The notes beneath the pieces were generated by a model. The model ran no database searches and was not told where the DNA came from. It saw only the letters and a list, made by a program, of their open reading frames with translations. The position numbers and the translations under genes are program-made. A stretch of 64,000 nt of DNA from Clostridiaceae bacterium HFYG-1003 (GTDB lineage: Bacteria; Bacillota; Clostridia; Clostridiales; Clostridiaceae), in the NCBI GenBank assembly GCA_024579835.1, contig CP102060.1, forward strand, positions 434,001 through 498,000, given 5' to 3'. This document shows, piece by piece, positions 23,976 to 32,953 of this stretch (the stretch's first letter is position 1; each line of letters opens with the position of its first letter).

Positions 23976-24649
23976 AGAAATATCGTTTGTTCGACATTCT
24001 GGGACCGACCATGATCGGTCCCTCCAGCTCACATACGGCCGGTGCGGTTAAGCTGGGCCGGGTCGCCCGGGCTCTGGTGACGGGCCGCATTGTCAAAGTT
24101 GAGTTTCATCTCCATGGCTCCTTCGCCATGACTTATAAGGGACATGGCACGGATCGAGCTCTCCTGGCCGGACTCATGGGCTTTTCCACCTGGTCGGAGG
24201 ACATTAAGGACGCACTGTTCATTGCCAGAGGCCGGGGCATTGAGTTCAGGTTCATCCCTACCGATCTGGGGGACGTTCATCCCAACACCGTGCGCACCAT
24301 TGTCACCGATGAGGCGGGCAAAGAATACTCCATTACCGGATCCTCCATCGGCGGCGGCAATATCCGCATCATTGCCATCAATCGCGATGAAGTGGATTTT
24401 ACCGGGGACTACCCAACCCTGATTGTCCGCCATACGGACGTGCCGGGAGTGATCGCCCAGGTCACCCGCTCGCTGTCTGAGTCCAACATCAACATCGCGT
24501 TCATGAAAGTGTTCCGGTCCTCGCGCGGCCGCGGCGCCACCATGGTGTTTGAAACGGATGAAGCGGTGACGGAATCGGTTCTGGCGGAACTGAGAACCTT
24601 GTCCGGGGTATCCATGGTCAGCTATCTGAACCTGCAGGAGGTGGAGTAA
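23972..24649 (+). CDS. sdaAB: L-serine dehydratase, beta subunit
   Basis: A 225-residue subunit of the iron-sulfur L-serine ammonia-lyase, which deaminates serine to pyruvate. The N-terminus has the GPSSSHTAGAVKLG signature. The C-terminal ~75 residues are an ACT domain (LIVRHTDVPGVIAQVTRSL). It starts with TTG 23972, overlapping the upstream stop, with GGAGGA 11 bases before. The alpha subunit gene starts on its last base, so the two are made together as the heterodimer needs. Confidence 0.94.
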   Translation: MKKYRLFDILGPTMIGPSSSHTAGAVKLGRVARALVTGRIVKVEFHLHGSFAMTYKGHGTDRALLAGLMGFSTWSEDIKDALFIARGRGIEFRFIPTDLGDVHPNTVRTIVTDEAGKEYSITGSSIGGGNIRIIAINRDEVDFTGDYPTLIVRHTDVPGVIAQVTRSLSESNINIAFMKVFRSSRGRGATMVFETDEAVTESVLAELRTLSGVSMVSYLNLQEVE

Positions 24650-25557
24650 TGTTTCCGCAATACGCGCATGAACTGCTGAAAATCTGTGAAGAGGAAGGGA
24701 TTCATCTGGGGGAAGCCGCCATCCGACATGAGATGGAAGAATCCGGTGTGAGCCGAGAAGAGGTCCGGTCGGATCTGGCGGAGGTTATCCGAGTGATGAA
24801 GGTCGCAGCTACCGAAGGAAAACGCCGTCTGGTATTTTCTCTGTCCGGACTGATCGGCGGCGACTCCACCAAAATATCCGCCTATGCCAAAACCGGGCAG
24901 GCGATCAGCGGCAGCGTCATGACCAATGCCATGGCTTTTGCCATGAGCTCCTCCGAAGTCAACGCGGCCATGGGCCGCATTGTGGCAGCGCCGACCGCCG
25001 GTGCCTGCGGCATTGTCCCGGCCATCCTGAAAACATTCGCCGATGAACGGCAGTGCAGCGAGGATCAGCTCATCGATGCGCTGGCCGTCGCCGGCGCAAT
25101 GGGCATCATCATCGGGCAGAACGCGACGATCTCCGGTGCCGAAGGCGGCTGTCAGGCCGAGACCGGTTCCGCTACGGCCATGGCCGCAGGCGCGGCAGTT
25201 CACCTGCTGGGCGGAACCCCCGCCATGTGCCTGGATGCCGGCGCCATTGTCTTCATGAATATGCTGGGACTGGTCTGTGACCCGGTGGCAGGTCTGGTTG
25301 AGATCCCCTGCGTCTACCGCAACGCCCAGGGGGCTGTCAACGCCCTGACCACGGCCGATATGGTCATGGCTGGCGTCCGCTCGCGCATTCCCTTTGATGA
25401 AGCGGTGATCGCCATGTACGAAGTAGGCCGTTCCATGAACGAAAACCTTCGGGAAACCGGCATCGGCGGAATCGCCGGCACACCCACCGGAAAACGGCTC
25501 AAACAGATGGTATTTGGCGAGGCCGAGATCCACGAAGTCCATAAAGACCACAAATAG
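24649..25557 (+). CDS. sdaAA: L-serine dehydratase, iron-sulfur alpha subunit
   Basis: A 302-residue catalytic subunit. The expected Cys positions for the oxygen-labile [4Fe-4S] cluster are visible: GACGIVPA near residue 120, a second Cys in GGCQAETGSA near residue 168 and further Cys near LVCDPVAGLVEIPC (about 208-220). Gly-rich GTPTGKRLKQM closes the protein. ATG overlaps the sdaAB stop by one base. The oxygen-sensitive enzyme type fits an anaerobe using serine as carbon/energy source. A terminator follows 45 bases later. Confidence 0.95.
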   Translation: MFPQYAHELLKICEEEGIHLGEAAIRHEMEESGVSREEVRSDLAEVIRVMKVAATEGKRRLVFSLSGLIGGDSTKISAYAKTGQAISGSVMTNAMAFAMSSSEVNAAMGRIVAAPTAGACGIVPAILKTFADERQCSEDQLIDALAVAGAMGIIIGQNATISGAEGGCQAETGSATAMAAGAAVHLLGGTPAMCLDAGAIVFMNMLGLVCDPVAGLVEIPCVYRNAQGAVNALTTADMVMAGVRSRIPFDEAVIAMYEVGRSMNENLRETGIGGIAGTPTGKRLKQMVFGEAEIHEVHKDHK

Positions 25558-25601
25558 CCAAATTCCGGGATTCAATCGATCCACTGGAACTGGCTGCATG
25601 A

Positions 25602-25638
25602 AAAAAGCGAAGCGTTCATTGTACGCTTCGCTTTTTTG
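25602..25638 (+). terminator. Terminator of the kinase-sda operon
   Basis: AAAAAAGCGAAGCGT and its complement with a 6-base loop, ending in six T. Symmetric, so possibly active in both directions. Confidence 0.88.
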
Positions 25639-25893
25639 AGCCCCGATCAGCCGGTTTTTTTCGAAAATAGAATAATTGCGCAGAGCGGTCAAAGGCGACT
25701 GGTCGGTCAGCGGGTCCTCACCAGGCAGATCAGCGTTTGGGCGACCGGGCACTCAGCAAATCAGACACTGGATCGGGACCGGAGAGATAGATCTCAAGCT
25801 CAGGCAGTGCGCCTGGTCCGCGGCAAAGCAGTGTTCCGGGATGCTGGGTGAAGCGTCATCCGGTGCTGCGTCCCGGGATCCGGCGAAGTTCGG
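25639..25893. other. Intergenic region without recognisable content
   Basis: Between the sda terminator and the pssA stop I see no gene, hairpin or repeat. Frames across it are short and lack ribosome binding sites. Confidence 0.4.
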
Positions 25894-26430
25894 TTACTGC
25901 TTGCGAAAGCGCAGCTGACTGGACATGAGCCAGGCAAAGAGCAGCATCAGCAGCAGCATGGGCGGAGCCGGATCGATTCCCTGGTTCTTCATAAACAGGG
26001 CAACCACAACCAGGGCTGGTCCGGCCACCGTTACCGGAATGCCGGTGAAATATCCGTCAAATTCGCTGGAGTTGTAACGGGCCAGGCGAAAGGTTGAACT
26101 GATGCAGTACAGGATGGGGATCAGAGTTCCGAGCACCGGAATCTGGCTTAGCTGAAACTGCTGATAGAGAAGAATCGCAGGTGCCACTCCGAAAGAGACA
26201 TTGTCCGCCAGGGAATCCAGTTCCCGTCCGATCAGGGACTCGGCATCAATCAGTCGGGCAATCCGGCCGTCATAGCGATCCACAATGCCAGCTGCCAGAA
26301 TGAACAGGCCGGCATTTCCGTAGCGCCCGGGCAGGATTTCCATCAGGGCAGCCACACCAAAAGCCAGGTTGAGAAACGTCAGGCAGTTTGGGACATGGGA
26401 CTTGCAAAAAAAACGTTCTTTGAAATTCAT
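25894..26430 (-). CDS. pssA: CDP-diacylglycerol-serine O-phosphatidyltransferase
   Basis: A 178-residue integral membrane enzyme making phosphatidylserine from CDP-diacylglycerol and serine. The CDP-alcohol phosphotransferase motif DxxDGxxAR(x)8GxxxDxxxD is complete, from DRYDGRIAR near residue 51 to DSLADN. Several hydrophobic segments follow, and the family's NxxT-type opening (PNCLTFLNLAFG) is present. Length matches the short Gram-positive PssA form. ATG 26430 follows CGGAGGATG. It is alone and leftward between two rightward operons. Confidence 0.87.
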   Translation of the reverse strand: MNFKERFFCKSHVPNCLTFLNLAFGVAALMEILPGRYGNAGLFILAAGIVDRYDGRIARLIDAESLIGRELDSLADNVSFGVAPAILLYQQFQLSQIPVLGTLIPILYCISSTFRLARYNSSEFDGYFTGIPVTVAGPALVVVALFMKNQGIDPAPPMLLLMLLFAWLMSSQLRFRKQ

Positions 26431-26751
26431 AGTTGCATCCTCCGAATTCCTATTCTAGCATATTCCCGTGAAAAAAATAACCTGATGCAATCAATCGATT
26501 GCTTCAAACTGATTCGTTTAGATTGAGGGCTCCCTTCCAGATTTTAGGAACGAATCAATGGAAGTGAGAGACCGCTGGGACAATGCGCTGACTCCACGAC
26601 CAGGAATGCTCGGAAGAGCTGGGCGAGGGGATTTGTGGTAAAAGATTGAATTTTTATCAAACAATTCGACCCTTCCGGCATTTGCGTGTAAAATGAAGTT
26701 AGAATAAAGCAATGGCCTTGTCAGGCACAGATTTTGCATGAGGTGATTGTG
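26431..26751. other. Divergent intergenic region
   Basis: It separates leftward pssA from the rightward lipid kinase gene. TAAAAT near 26690 with TTCGAC 18 bases before is a weak candidate promoter for the kinase gene. Frames here have no ribosome binding site. Confidence 0.35.
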
Positions 26752-27645
26752 ATGAAACGCGTTAAGTTTTTATATAACCCACAGTCCGGAGACGGCAAGA
26801 TGCGCAAGCAGCTGGATGTTGTCTTCTGGATGTATCAGAAGTACGGCTATCAGGTCGATGTCTTGCGGCTGGATGAAAATTCGCAGGAGATGGATCTGTT
26901 TCCTGAACCGGCCGATACGTATGATCATATTCTCATCGCCGGCGGCGATGGAACCTGCGATATTATTGTCAATGAAATGCTGGCTCGAGGCATTGAGACG
27001 CCGGTGGCATTTCTGCCCATGGGCACATCCAATGATTACGCAACCTACATCGGAATGACTCAGAATGTCGAGGAATCCCTGCGTCAGATTCTGACCTTGC
27101 CGCCGCAGCAGATGGATCTGGGCAAAGTCAATGACCGATATTTCCTGAACGTCTTTGCCGGTGGTTATTTTACCGATTTTGTGCAGCGGACGGACAATGA
27201 TCTGAAGACCAGCATCGGATATCTGGCCTATGTCCTGAAATCCTTTGAAGTGATGCGGGAGCTTCGGACCGTCAAGGTCCGGATCACGGCCAAAGAGGCG
27301 CAGTATGAGGGAGATATGCTGTTCTGCACCGTGTTTAACGGCATCAGTGTCGGCCGGATGAAACTGGCCATGGAGTCCCGCGGCAACGATGGACTGCTGG
27401 ATGTTATCGTGCTCAAGACCACTCAGATTACGGAACTGGGCCCGACCTTGATCAAAATTCTGCGGGGGGATGAAAGCGCGCTGGCGGATCCCGGCGTCCT
27501 GTTCTTCCAGACCAAGGATGTAACCATTGAATCATTGGAGCCGATTCCGACGGATGTAGATGGCGAGAAAGGCCCGGAACTGCCGGTTCGCATTGAATGC
27601 GCCAGCAATCGTCTGACCGTGCTGGGCGTGAGTGCTCACTTATGA
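26752..27645 (+). CDS. Diacylglycerol kinase-family lipid kinase
   Basis: A 297-residue soluble kinase of the DagK/YegS fold. NPQSGDGK lies near residue 9, the nucleotide-binding GGDGT at 64-68, and GTSNDYA near residue 93. The C-terminal beta-sandwich domain ends near residue 297. It likely phosphorylates diacylglycerol or a related lipid from ATP at the membrane surface. ATG 26752 is used because GAGGTGAT lies just upstream; an in-frame ATG six codons earlier overlaps that site. Its stop overlaps the next gene's start (ATGA). Confidence 0.87.
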   Translation: MKRVKFLYNPQSGDGKMRKQLDVVFWMYQKYGYQVDVLRLDENSQEMDLFPEPADTYDHILIAGGDGTCDIIVNEMLARGIETPVAFLPMGTSNDYATYIGMTQNVEESLRQILTLPPQQMDLGKVNDRYFLNVFAGGYFTDFVQRTDNDLKTSIGYLAYVLKSFEVMRELRTVKVRITAKEAQYEGDMLFCTVFNGISVGRMKLAMESRGNDGLLDVIVLKTTQITELGPTLIKILRGDESALADPGVLFFQTKDVTIESLEPIPTDVDGEKGPELPVRIECASNRLTVLGVSAHL

Positions 27646-28859
27646 TGGGCAAGGTGGATCGTACGGGAATTTACTCCCTGATCCAGGCACTGTACTGGAT
27701 GATCTTCTGTCTGGTGATCGGCTATGCTTCCGTATTTCTTCTGGAACGCGGATTCTCGGCCACCGTCATTGGCCTGTTACTGGCCCTGGGCAATATTCTC
27801 GGGGCGCTGCTGCAGCCCCTGACAGCGGACTTTGCCGACCGCACGGAACGCCTCACGCTGAGCCAGCTCATCGGTGGACTGGGTTTCCTGATGATGGCAA
27901 TCAGCTTTTGGATCGGAGTTCCCAATACCCGGGGAACTTCTTTTCTTTATGTCCTGCTGATTGCGCTGACTACGCTCCTGATGCCCCTCGTCAACGGCGT
28001 CGGCATGTATTTCAATGAAGGCGGCTCGACCTGCAATTACGGCGTTGCCCGGGCTATGGGATCTCTGGGATTTGCCGGAACCTCCGCTTTCATCGGCTGG
28101 TTTCTGCAGGCCTGGGGCGCGGCCCGACTGCCATTGATCACTTCATTCCTCACAGCTGTTCTGATTCTGGTGACGGCCCTGGTTAAAACCCCTCACCTGG
28201 AACTGAGTGCAGAGGACACACCGGATTCGGCGGCAGACATCGACAGCGGTTTCTTTCAGCGCTACCCCGGTTTTTTCCTGGTTCTGGCCGGCGTGGTCCT
28301 GATTTTCAGTTTCCATAACATCACCAGCACCTATCTGATTCAGATGATCCGCCACGTCGGCGGCAATGAACAGAATCTGGGACTGACCCTGGGGCTGGCG
28401 GCCGTCCTGGAGCTGCCCGCCATGATTTTCTTTACCCGCTTTGCCAGCAAGGTTTCTTCCGAGGGCGTGATGAAGCTGGCCGCGCTTTTCTGGATCATGA
28501 AGGCTTTGGCCTATGTGCTGGCAGGCAGCATCGGACAGATTTACGGCGTTCAGGTGCTGCACGGACTGTCCTTCGCGCCCTTCATGCCGGCCATCGTCTA
28601 TTACAGCCGGGAACGGATGCATCGCAGGGATCAGGTCAAAGGTCAGGCTATGATGACAACCGCCAATACCCTGGGCGGCGTGATTGGCAATCCCGCCGGA
28701 GGCTTTCTGTTGGATCAGGCAGGCGTCCCAGCCCTGCTTCTGGCAGGTCTGGGCCTGACGGTCGCCGGCGCTGCGGCGATGATCCGCGGAATCGGACTGG
28801 GGAGGGTGCCTGCATCGTTTGGTCCGGTGGGAGAAGAAAAACAAAAAGATTTCCGCTAG
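27642..28859 (+). CDS. Major facilitator superfamily transporter
   Basis: A 405-residue membrane protein with about 12 hydrophobic segments in two halves. The loop after helix 2 (DFADRTERLT) is the MFS motif-A region, and a central cytoplasmic loop near residues 190-205 is acidic. Features resemble the LacY/nucleoside-symporter-like MFS branch. Substrate is unknown. Coupled by ATGA overlap to the lipid kinase, so it is cotranscribed, though a functional link is not obvious. It ends just before a terminator. Confidence 0.82.
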   Translation: MMGKVDRTGIYSLIQALYWMIFCLVIGYASVFLLERGFSATVIGLLLALGNILGALLQPLTADFADRTERLTLSQLIGGLGFLMMAISFWIGVPNTRGTSFLYVLLIALTTLLMPLVNGVGMYFNEGGSTCNYGVARAMGSLGFAGTSAFIGWFLQAWGAARLPLITSFLTAVLILVTALVKTPHLELSAEDTPDSAADIDSGFFQRYPGFFLVLAGVVLIFSFHNITSTYLIQMIRHVGGNEQNLGLTLGLAAVLELPAMIFFTRFASKVSSEGVMKLAALFWIMKALAYVLAGSIGQIYGVQVLHGLSFAPFMPAIVYYSRERMHRRDQVKGQAMMTTANTLGGVIGNPAGGFLLDQAGVPALLLAGLGLTVAGAAAMIRGIGLGRVPASFGPVGEEKQKDFR

Positions 28860-28893
28860 AAACCGTTGTCCTTTCGGACAACTGGTTTTTTCT
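28860..28893 (+). terminator. Terminator after the MFS gene
   Basis: AACC-TTGTCC stem with TTTC loop, GGACAA-GGTT (one internal mismatch), followed by TTTTTTC, starting right at the MFS stop. Confidence 0.8.
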
Positions 28894-28908
28894 TGCGGCG
28901 ATATCATC

Positions 28909-29231
28909 TATAATTAATTCGAATGGTTCTGCAGGCATTATGAAGCCGGTGGCTGGACCGAACAGTCCGGTGACTTGCTTTCATGGCAAGGGCAGGACCT
29001 GTTGGTCCGAACAAGCAGAGAATATGCGTACCAAAATCATAGGAATGCCTGAACCGGCGGACGGCAGGTCCCCTGGAAAGAGCCAACAAGCAGTACAAAA
29101 TAACGATCAGATCAGATGAAAGGAAGTGGGAGCTCGTGGATAGTGGGCCTGGCAGTAATCAACGGAACATAATCAGCACGGGAGGCTCGCACAGCAATCC
29201 TCCCGGTTAATAGTATCGAAGGAGGAATGTT
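28909..29231 (+). ncRNA. Long structured leader before the MgtE_N/CBS gene, candidate riboswitch
   Basis: A TATAAT at 28909-28914 starts a leader of about 310 nt with no credible ORF. A long closing stem is visible: GGTT (28925-28928) + CAGGCATT (28932-28939) + ATGA (28940-28943) pair with TCAT (29037-29040) + AATGCCTG (29044-29051) + AACC (29052-29055), with 3-nt bulges. Inside are hairpins CTTGC/GCAAG and GGACC/GGTCC. Downstream, CCTCCCG (29199-29205) can pair with CGGGAGG (29179-29185) or with the ribosome binding site GGAGG (29221-29225). I do not recognise it as an M-box or other known class. The downstream gene suggests a metal or Mg link, but that is inference. Confidence 0.5.
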
Positions 29232-30503
29232 ATGGAACGACTGAACCTGATCTACTTCTCATCCATCCTGAATCGTCCCATCAAGGATGAAACGGATGAT
29301 ACGGTGGGCATCCTGAAAGACATCTACATCAACCGCGGACAGGGCTATCCCAAGGCCATCGGCTACAAAGTCGACAAGTCCGGGGATATCTACAATTACG
29401 AGTTCAAGGACATCGAATTTTACGAGGATTCCCATGGTCGGGTGTCCATCGAGGTCCGGGGAGCCCGGGACATCATCCCGCAGAGCTTCTCGTTTCTGAT
29501 TTCAAAAGACATCCTGGACAAGGAAGTGGTTGACGTCAACGGCAAGCGCAGTTTCAAGGTGCATGATGTCCGCATGGTCCAGCTGGACGACGGACTGCGG
29601 CTTTTGGCCATCGACAAGTCCAGAAACGGGTGGGCCCGGCGCAACGGCCTCTCGACCCTGATGAAGGGCTGGAACAAGGTGTCGGGCCAGTCGACCAGTG
29701 AATCCCTGATTCTGTGGGATGACGTGGAAAGCCTGAAGGAATCGAAGAACCTGAAGGATACGCTGAAACTCAGCGTACCTTACCAGGAGCTGTCCACGCT
29801 GCATCCGGCGGATCTGGCCGATGTTCTGGAAGAGGTCGAATCCCATTACCGCAATCTGGTGTTTGAGACGCTGGATGAGGAACTGGCGGCCGATACCCTG
29901 GAAGAAATCGAAGCCCCCGGTGTTCAGGCCGAGATCCTGTCAGCCATGTCGGAAACCAAAGCGCAGGAAATACTCGAAATGATTCCCAATGATGAAATCG
30001 CCGAAATTCTTGAGGAAATGGACGACGAGGCCAAGGCAAAGATCCTGTCCAACCTGGTCTATGACGATGCCACGGAAGTTCAGGAAATTTTATCTTATTC
30101 CGATGAGGAAGCCGGCTCCATTATGGCCAAGGAATTCCTGTCATTTCTTGATTCGCTGACCGTTCGGGAGGCTCGGGAGATTATCCGCGTGCTGTCCGAC
30201 GAATACGATTCAGACGAAATGTACTACATATTTGTCACCGACCAGATGGGCGAACTCATGGGCTTCATCTCCATGAGCGACCTGATTCAGAATGCGGACG
30301 ACGCGCTGCTGCGGGATATCATGAACACCCGGGTGGAGGATGTCAACGCCAGGGATCATGCGGAAACCGCGGTGGATCTGGCGATCAAGTACGAACTGCT
30401 TCAGATCCCGGTGGTGGACGATGACAACAAGCTGGTGGGGGTCATCAATATCCACGATGTCATTGATGAGTTCCTGGCACCGCTGTGGAAGCGGAAAAAC
30501 TGA
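29232..30503 (+). CDS. PRC-barrel / MgtE N-terminal / CBS-domain protein without a membrane channel
   Basis: 423 residues, cytoplasmic. Residues about 1-135 form PRC-barrel-like beta segments. About 175-290 is the helical MgtE_N superhelix, with DLADVLEEV and repeated EIL.M motifs. About 290-415 is a CBS pair (HDVIDEF at the end). The MgtE transmembrane domain that would follow is absent: the protein ends in APLWKRKN. It may be a Mg2+- or nucleotide-sensing regulator rather than a transporter. GGAGG lies six bases before ATG 29232. Its stop overlaps queG. Confidence 0.83.
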   Translation: MERLNLIYFSSILNRPIKDETDDTVGILKDIYINRGQGYPKAIGYKVDKSGDIYNYEFKDIEFYEDSHGRVSIEVRGARDIIPQSFSFLISKDILDKEVVDVNGKRSFKVHDVRMVQLDDGLRLLAIDKSRNGWARRNGLSTLMKGWNKVSGQSTSESLILWDDVESLKESKNLKDTLKLSVPYQELSTLHPADLADVLEEVESHYRNLVFETLDEELAADTLEEIEAPGVQAEILSAMSETKAQEILEMIPNDEIAEILEEMDDEAKAKILSNLVYDDATEVQEILSYSDEEAGSIMAKEFLSFLDSLTVREAREIIRVLSDEYDSDEMYYIFVTDQMGELMGFISMSDLIQNADDALLRDIMNTRVEDVNARDHAETAVDLAIKYELLQIPVVDDDNKLVGVINIHDVIDEFLAPLWKRKN

Positions 30504-31486
30504 TGAATGATCAATATGCCGGCGATTCTGATACGGTCCGGGACTTGAAGGCGCATATCGAAAGCCTGGGCCTGGATCTGTACGGCTTTGCCAGCGGGGA
30601 GCGGATCCGGCACTTTCAGCCGTACTATGACGAGCGGCCCCGCGAGACCGTCTCGCCATTTGAAAGCGGAGACCAGGAGAGCCGCTGCCAGCTCAGCGGA
30701 TCGTTTCTGTCGGTCGCATTTCCCTATGCCCATGAGCTGACCTGGCCCCGGGATGCCCATTTTTCCGTCTATGTGAGGGGCAGGGATTATCATCAGGTCG
30801 CGGCCGGGTATCTGGAATCCATCTGCTCATTTCTCCGGGAACGGGGATATTCGGCGCAAGCCTATGTGGATTCCAATGAACTGCCCGAGCGCCTCATTGC
30901 CGCCCTGGCAGGACTGGGCTGGCTGGGCCGCAGCGGCCTTTTGATCACGCGCCGCTACGGCACCTATGTGTTTCTGGGAGAAATCCGTACGAATCTGTCG
31001 CTGCCGCCCAGCCAGACGTTCGTCGCGCCGGGGGACTACAGCGCCTGCGGTGACTGCACCCGCTGTCTGAAGGCCTGTCCGGTCGGCATTCTGGGTCCCC
31101 GCTACGTGGAAACCAGGCGCTGCCTGTCTTCTGTAACCCAGCAGAAGACTCATTCCCCGGAGGAACTGCTCCTCCTGGACGGACGGCTGTTCGGCTGCGA
31201 TACCTGTCAGCGAGTCTGTCCCTGGAATCAGGAGAAAGCCGGACTGGGTCTTGCTCCGTTCAAACCATATGACCATATGGTCCGGCCCGATCTGGAACAG
31301 CTGGTTCATCTGTCCAAAGCGGAGTTTCGCAGCCTGTATGCTCCCACCAGCGCGGGCTGGAGAGGAAAGGCAGTACTGGAAAAAAACGCCCTGGCCGCGC
31401 TCCATCGCCTGGGACGACTGCCGCAGGAACTTGACCCGGCTTCCCCGCTGGTCCGGGCAGTTTATGATAAACTAAAAGAGATTTAA
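30503..31486 (+). CDS. queG: Epoxyqueuosine reductase
   Basis: A 327-residue cobalamin-dependent enzyme catalysing the last step of queuosine synthesis on tRNA. Two ferredoxin-type [4Fe-4S] clusters are encoded by CGDCTRCLKACP near residue 184 and CDTCQRVCPWN near residue 233. The N-terminal part contains the conserved GLDLYGF and GWLGRSGLLI segments. The C-terminus is shorter than in forms that carry HEAT repeats. ATG 30503 overlaps the upstream stop. It is part of the overlapping 29.2-33.9 kb operon. Confidence 0.9.
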   Translation: MNDQYAGDSDTVRDLKAHIESLGLDLYGFASGERIRHFQPYYDERPRETVSPFESGDQESRCQLSGSFLSVAFPYAHELTWPRDAHFSVYVRGRDYHQVAAGYLESICSFLRERGYSAQAYVDSNELPERLIAALAGLGWLGRSGLLITRRYGTYVFLGEIRTNLSLPPSQTFVAPGDYSACGDCTRCLKACPVGILGPRYVETRRCLSSVTQQKTHSPEELLLLDGRLFGCDTCQRVCPWNQEKAGLGLAPFKPYDHMVRPDLEQLVHLSKAEFRSLYAPTSAGWRGKAVLEKNALAALHRLGRLPQELDPASPLVRAVYDKLKEI

Positions 31487-31520
31487 CGCCCGTCGTTCGG
31501 GCTGACAAAGAGGTAAACCA

Positions 31521-32249
31521 ATGAAATTACTGGATCTATTAGCCCTGCTGCCGCAGGGACTGCAGCTGAAAATTGCCAATGCCTATATCGATCGCGAACT
31601 GAAGCGCAAGGTGAAACTGACCGTGCGCGGGCAACATCATCTGGATAACCTGCAATCGCCCTGTCTGTTTGTCGCCAACCATTTGTCCAATCTGGACGGA
31701 ATGGTCCTCATGCGTTTTTTGAAAAAACAGTTTGATCCGCATTTTGTGGCAGGCATCAAACTGTCCAATGACCGGTTTACGAATCTGTTCAAGTCCCTGA
31801 TCAAGACCATCAACATCAAGCCCAATTCGGCAGATCTGGAATCGCTCAAGACCATTATCAACACGCTGAAGAACGGCGAATCGGTGATGATTTTCCCGGA
31901 AGGAACCCGTTCGAGAACCGGTTCAATGATCGAGGCGAAAAAGGGAATTACCCTGATTGCCCGCATGGCAAAAGTACCCATCGTCCCCATCGCCCTGATG
32001 GGGACAGAGCAGGTCGTACCGATTCATCCATCCGGTCGGATGGACCAGGAGCGGATTCATCCCGGCACGGTGGAAATCGTGGTAGGCGAGCCGTTCCATC
32101 TGACGAAGAAGAGACCGGCGGAAGATAAGCACGAGTACGATGATAGGGCGCTCCGGGATATTATGAACCACATCGCCGCCAACCTGAGACCGGAGTATCG
32201 CGGCGTTTATGACGGAGTGGTCGATGCGGATTCGACACAGGTCGAGTAA
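31521..32249 (+). CDS. plsC: 1-acyl-sn-glycerol-3-phosphate acyltransferase
   Basis: A 242-residue membrane-associated acyltransferase making phosphatidic acid. The catalytic NHxxxxD motif is NHLSNLD near residue 53, and FPEGTRSR near residue 124 binds the acceptor phosphate. The N-terminus is amphipathic. It starts 34 bases after queG behind AGAGGTAAACC, and its stop overlaps nth by one base. Confidence 0.87.
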   Translation: MKLLDLLALLPQGLQLKIANAYIDRELKRKVKLTVRGQHHLDNLQSPCLFVANHLSNLDGMVLMRFLKKQFDPHFVAGIKLSNDRFTNLFKSLIKTINIKPNSADLESLKTIINTLKNGESVMIFPEGTRSRTGSMIEAKKGITLIARMAKVPIVPIALMGTEQVVPIHPSGRMDQERIHPGTVEIVVGEPFHLTKKRPAEDKHEYDDRALRDIMNHIAANLRPEYRGVYDGVVDADSTQVE

Positions 32250-32953
32250 TGCGCAAGAAGGAGAAGGAAATTATCCGGTTGCTGCAGGAACGCTATCCCG
32301 ACGCGGCCTGCGAGCTGATCCACGAGACGCCGTTTCAGCTGCTGGTGTCCACCGTACTGTCAGCTCAGACCACAGATGTTCAGGTCAACAAAGTCATGCC
32401 GCCGCTGTATGAAGTGCTGCCGGGGCCGGAGGACTGGCTGAACCTGTCCCAGGAAGAAATTGAAGAACGGATTCGCACCATCGGCCTGTATAAGAGCAAA
32501 GCCAAAAACCTCTACCGGCTGGTCCGCGATTTGATTGACCGGTTTGACGGACAGGTGCCCCGGACCATGGAGGAGCTGATCACGCTGCCGGGAGTCGGCC
32601 GTAAAACCGCCAACGTCGTATTGTCCAATGCCTATGGCGTACCGGGCATTGCGGTGGATACCCACGTCTTCCGGCTGGCCAACCGGATTGGCATCACGGA
32701 TGAAAAAGATGTGGAAAAAACAGAGCAGGCGCTCATGAAAGCCCTGGATAAAAACGTCTGGATCATGGCCCACCACCTGCTGATTTTTCATGGCCGGCGC
32801 ACCTGCTTTGCCCGCAACCCGCAATGTCATGAATGCACCATACAGGACTACTGCAAATATTATAAAGACATCACCCGCCAGAGCAAACCGCGCCGCCTGA
32901 AAAAAACGCAGGCAACCCAGGATCTGGCGGAAGAAGCAAAGGAGCTACTATGA
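32249..32953 (+). CDS. nth: Endonuclease III
   Basis: A 234-residue DNA glycosylase/AP lyase for oxidised pyrimidines. The helix-hairpin-helix is LPGVGRKTANVV near residue 113, including the catalytic Lys. The catalytic Asp is in VDTHVFR about 18 residues on. The C-terminal [4Fe-4S] loop has the standard C-x6-C-x2-C-x5-C spacing (CFARNPQC HEC TIQDYC). Start and stop overlap the flanking genes. Confidence 0.95.
   Translation: MRKKEKEIIRLLQERYPDAACELIHETPFQLLVSTVLSAQTTDVQVNKVMPPLYEVLPGPEDWLNLSQEEIEERIRTIGLYKSKAKNLYRLVRDLIDRFDGQVPRTMEELITLPGVGRKTANVVLSNAYGVPGIAVDTHVFRLANRIGITDEKDVEKTEQALMKALDKNVWIMAHHLLIFHGRRTCFARNPQCHECTIQDYCKYYKDITRQSKPRRLKKTQATQDLAEEAKELL

Noticed and set aside
26518-26739. 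73-codon frame upstream of the lipid kinase
   Set aside because: No ribosome binding site; it overlaps the likely kinase promoter region.
28920-29231. M-box magnesium riboswitch assignment for the MgtE_N/CBS leader
   Set aside because: I could not find the conserved M-box core segments; the structure is real-looking but unassigned.
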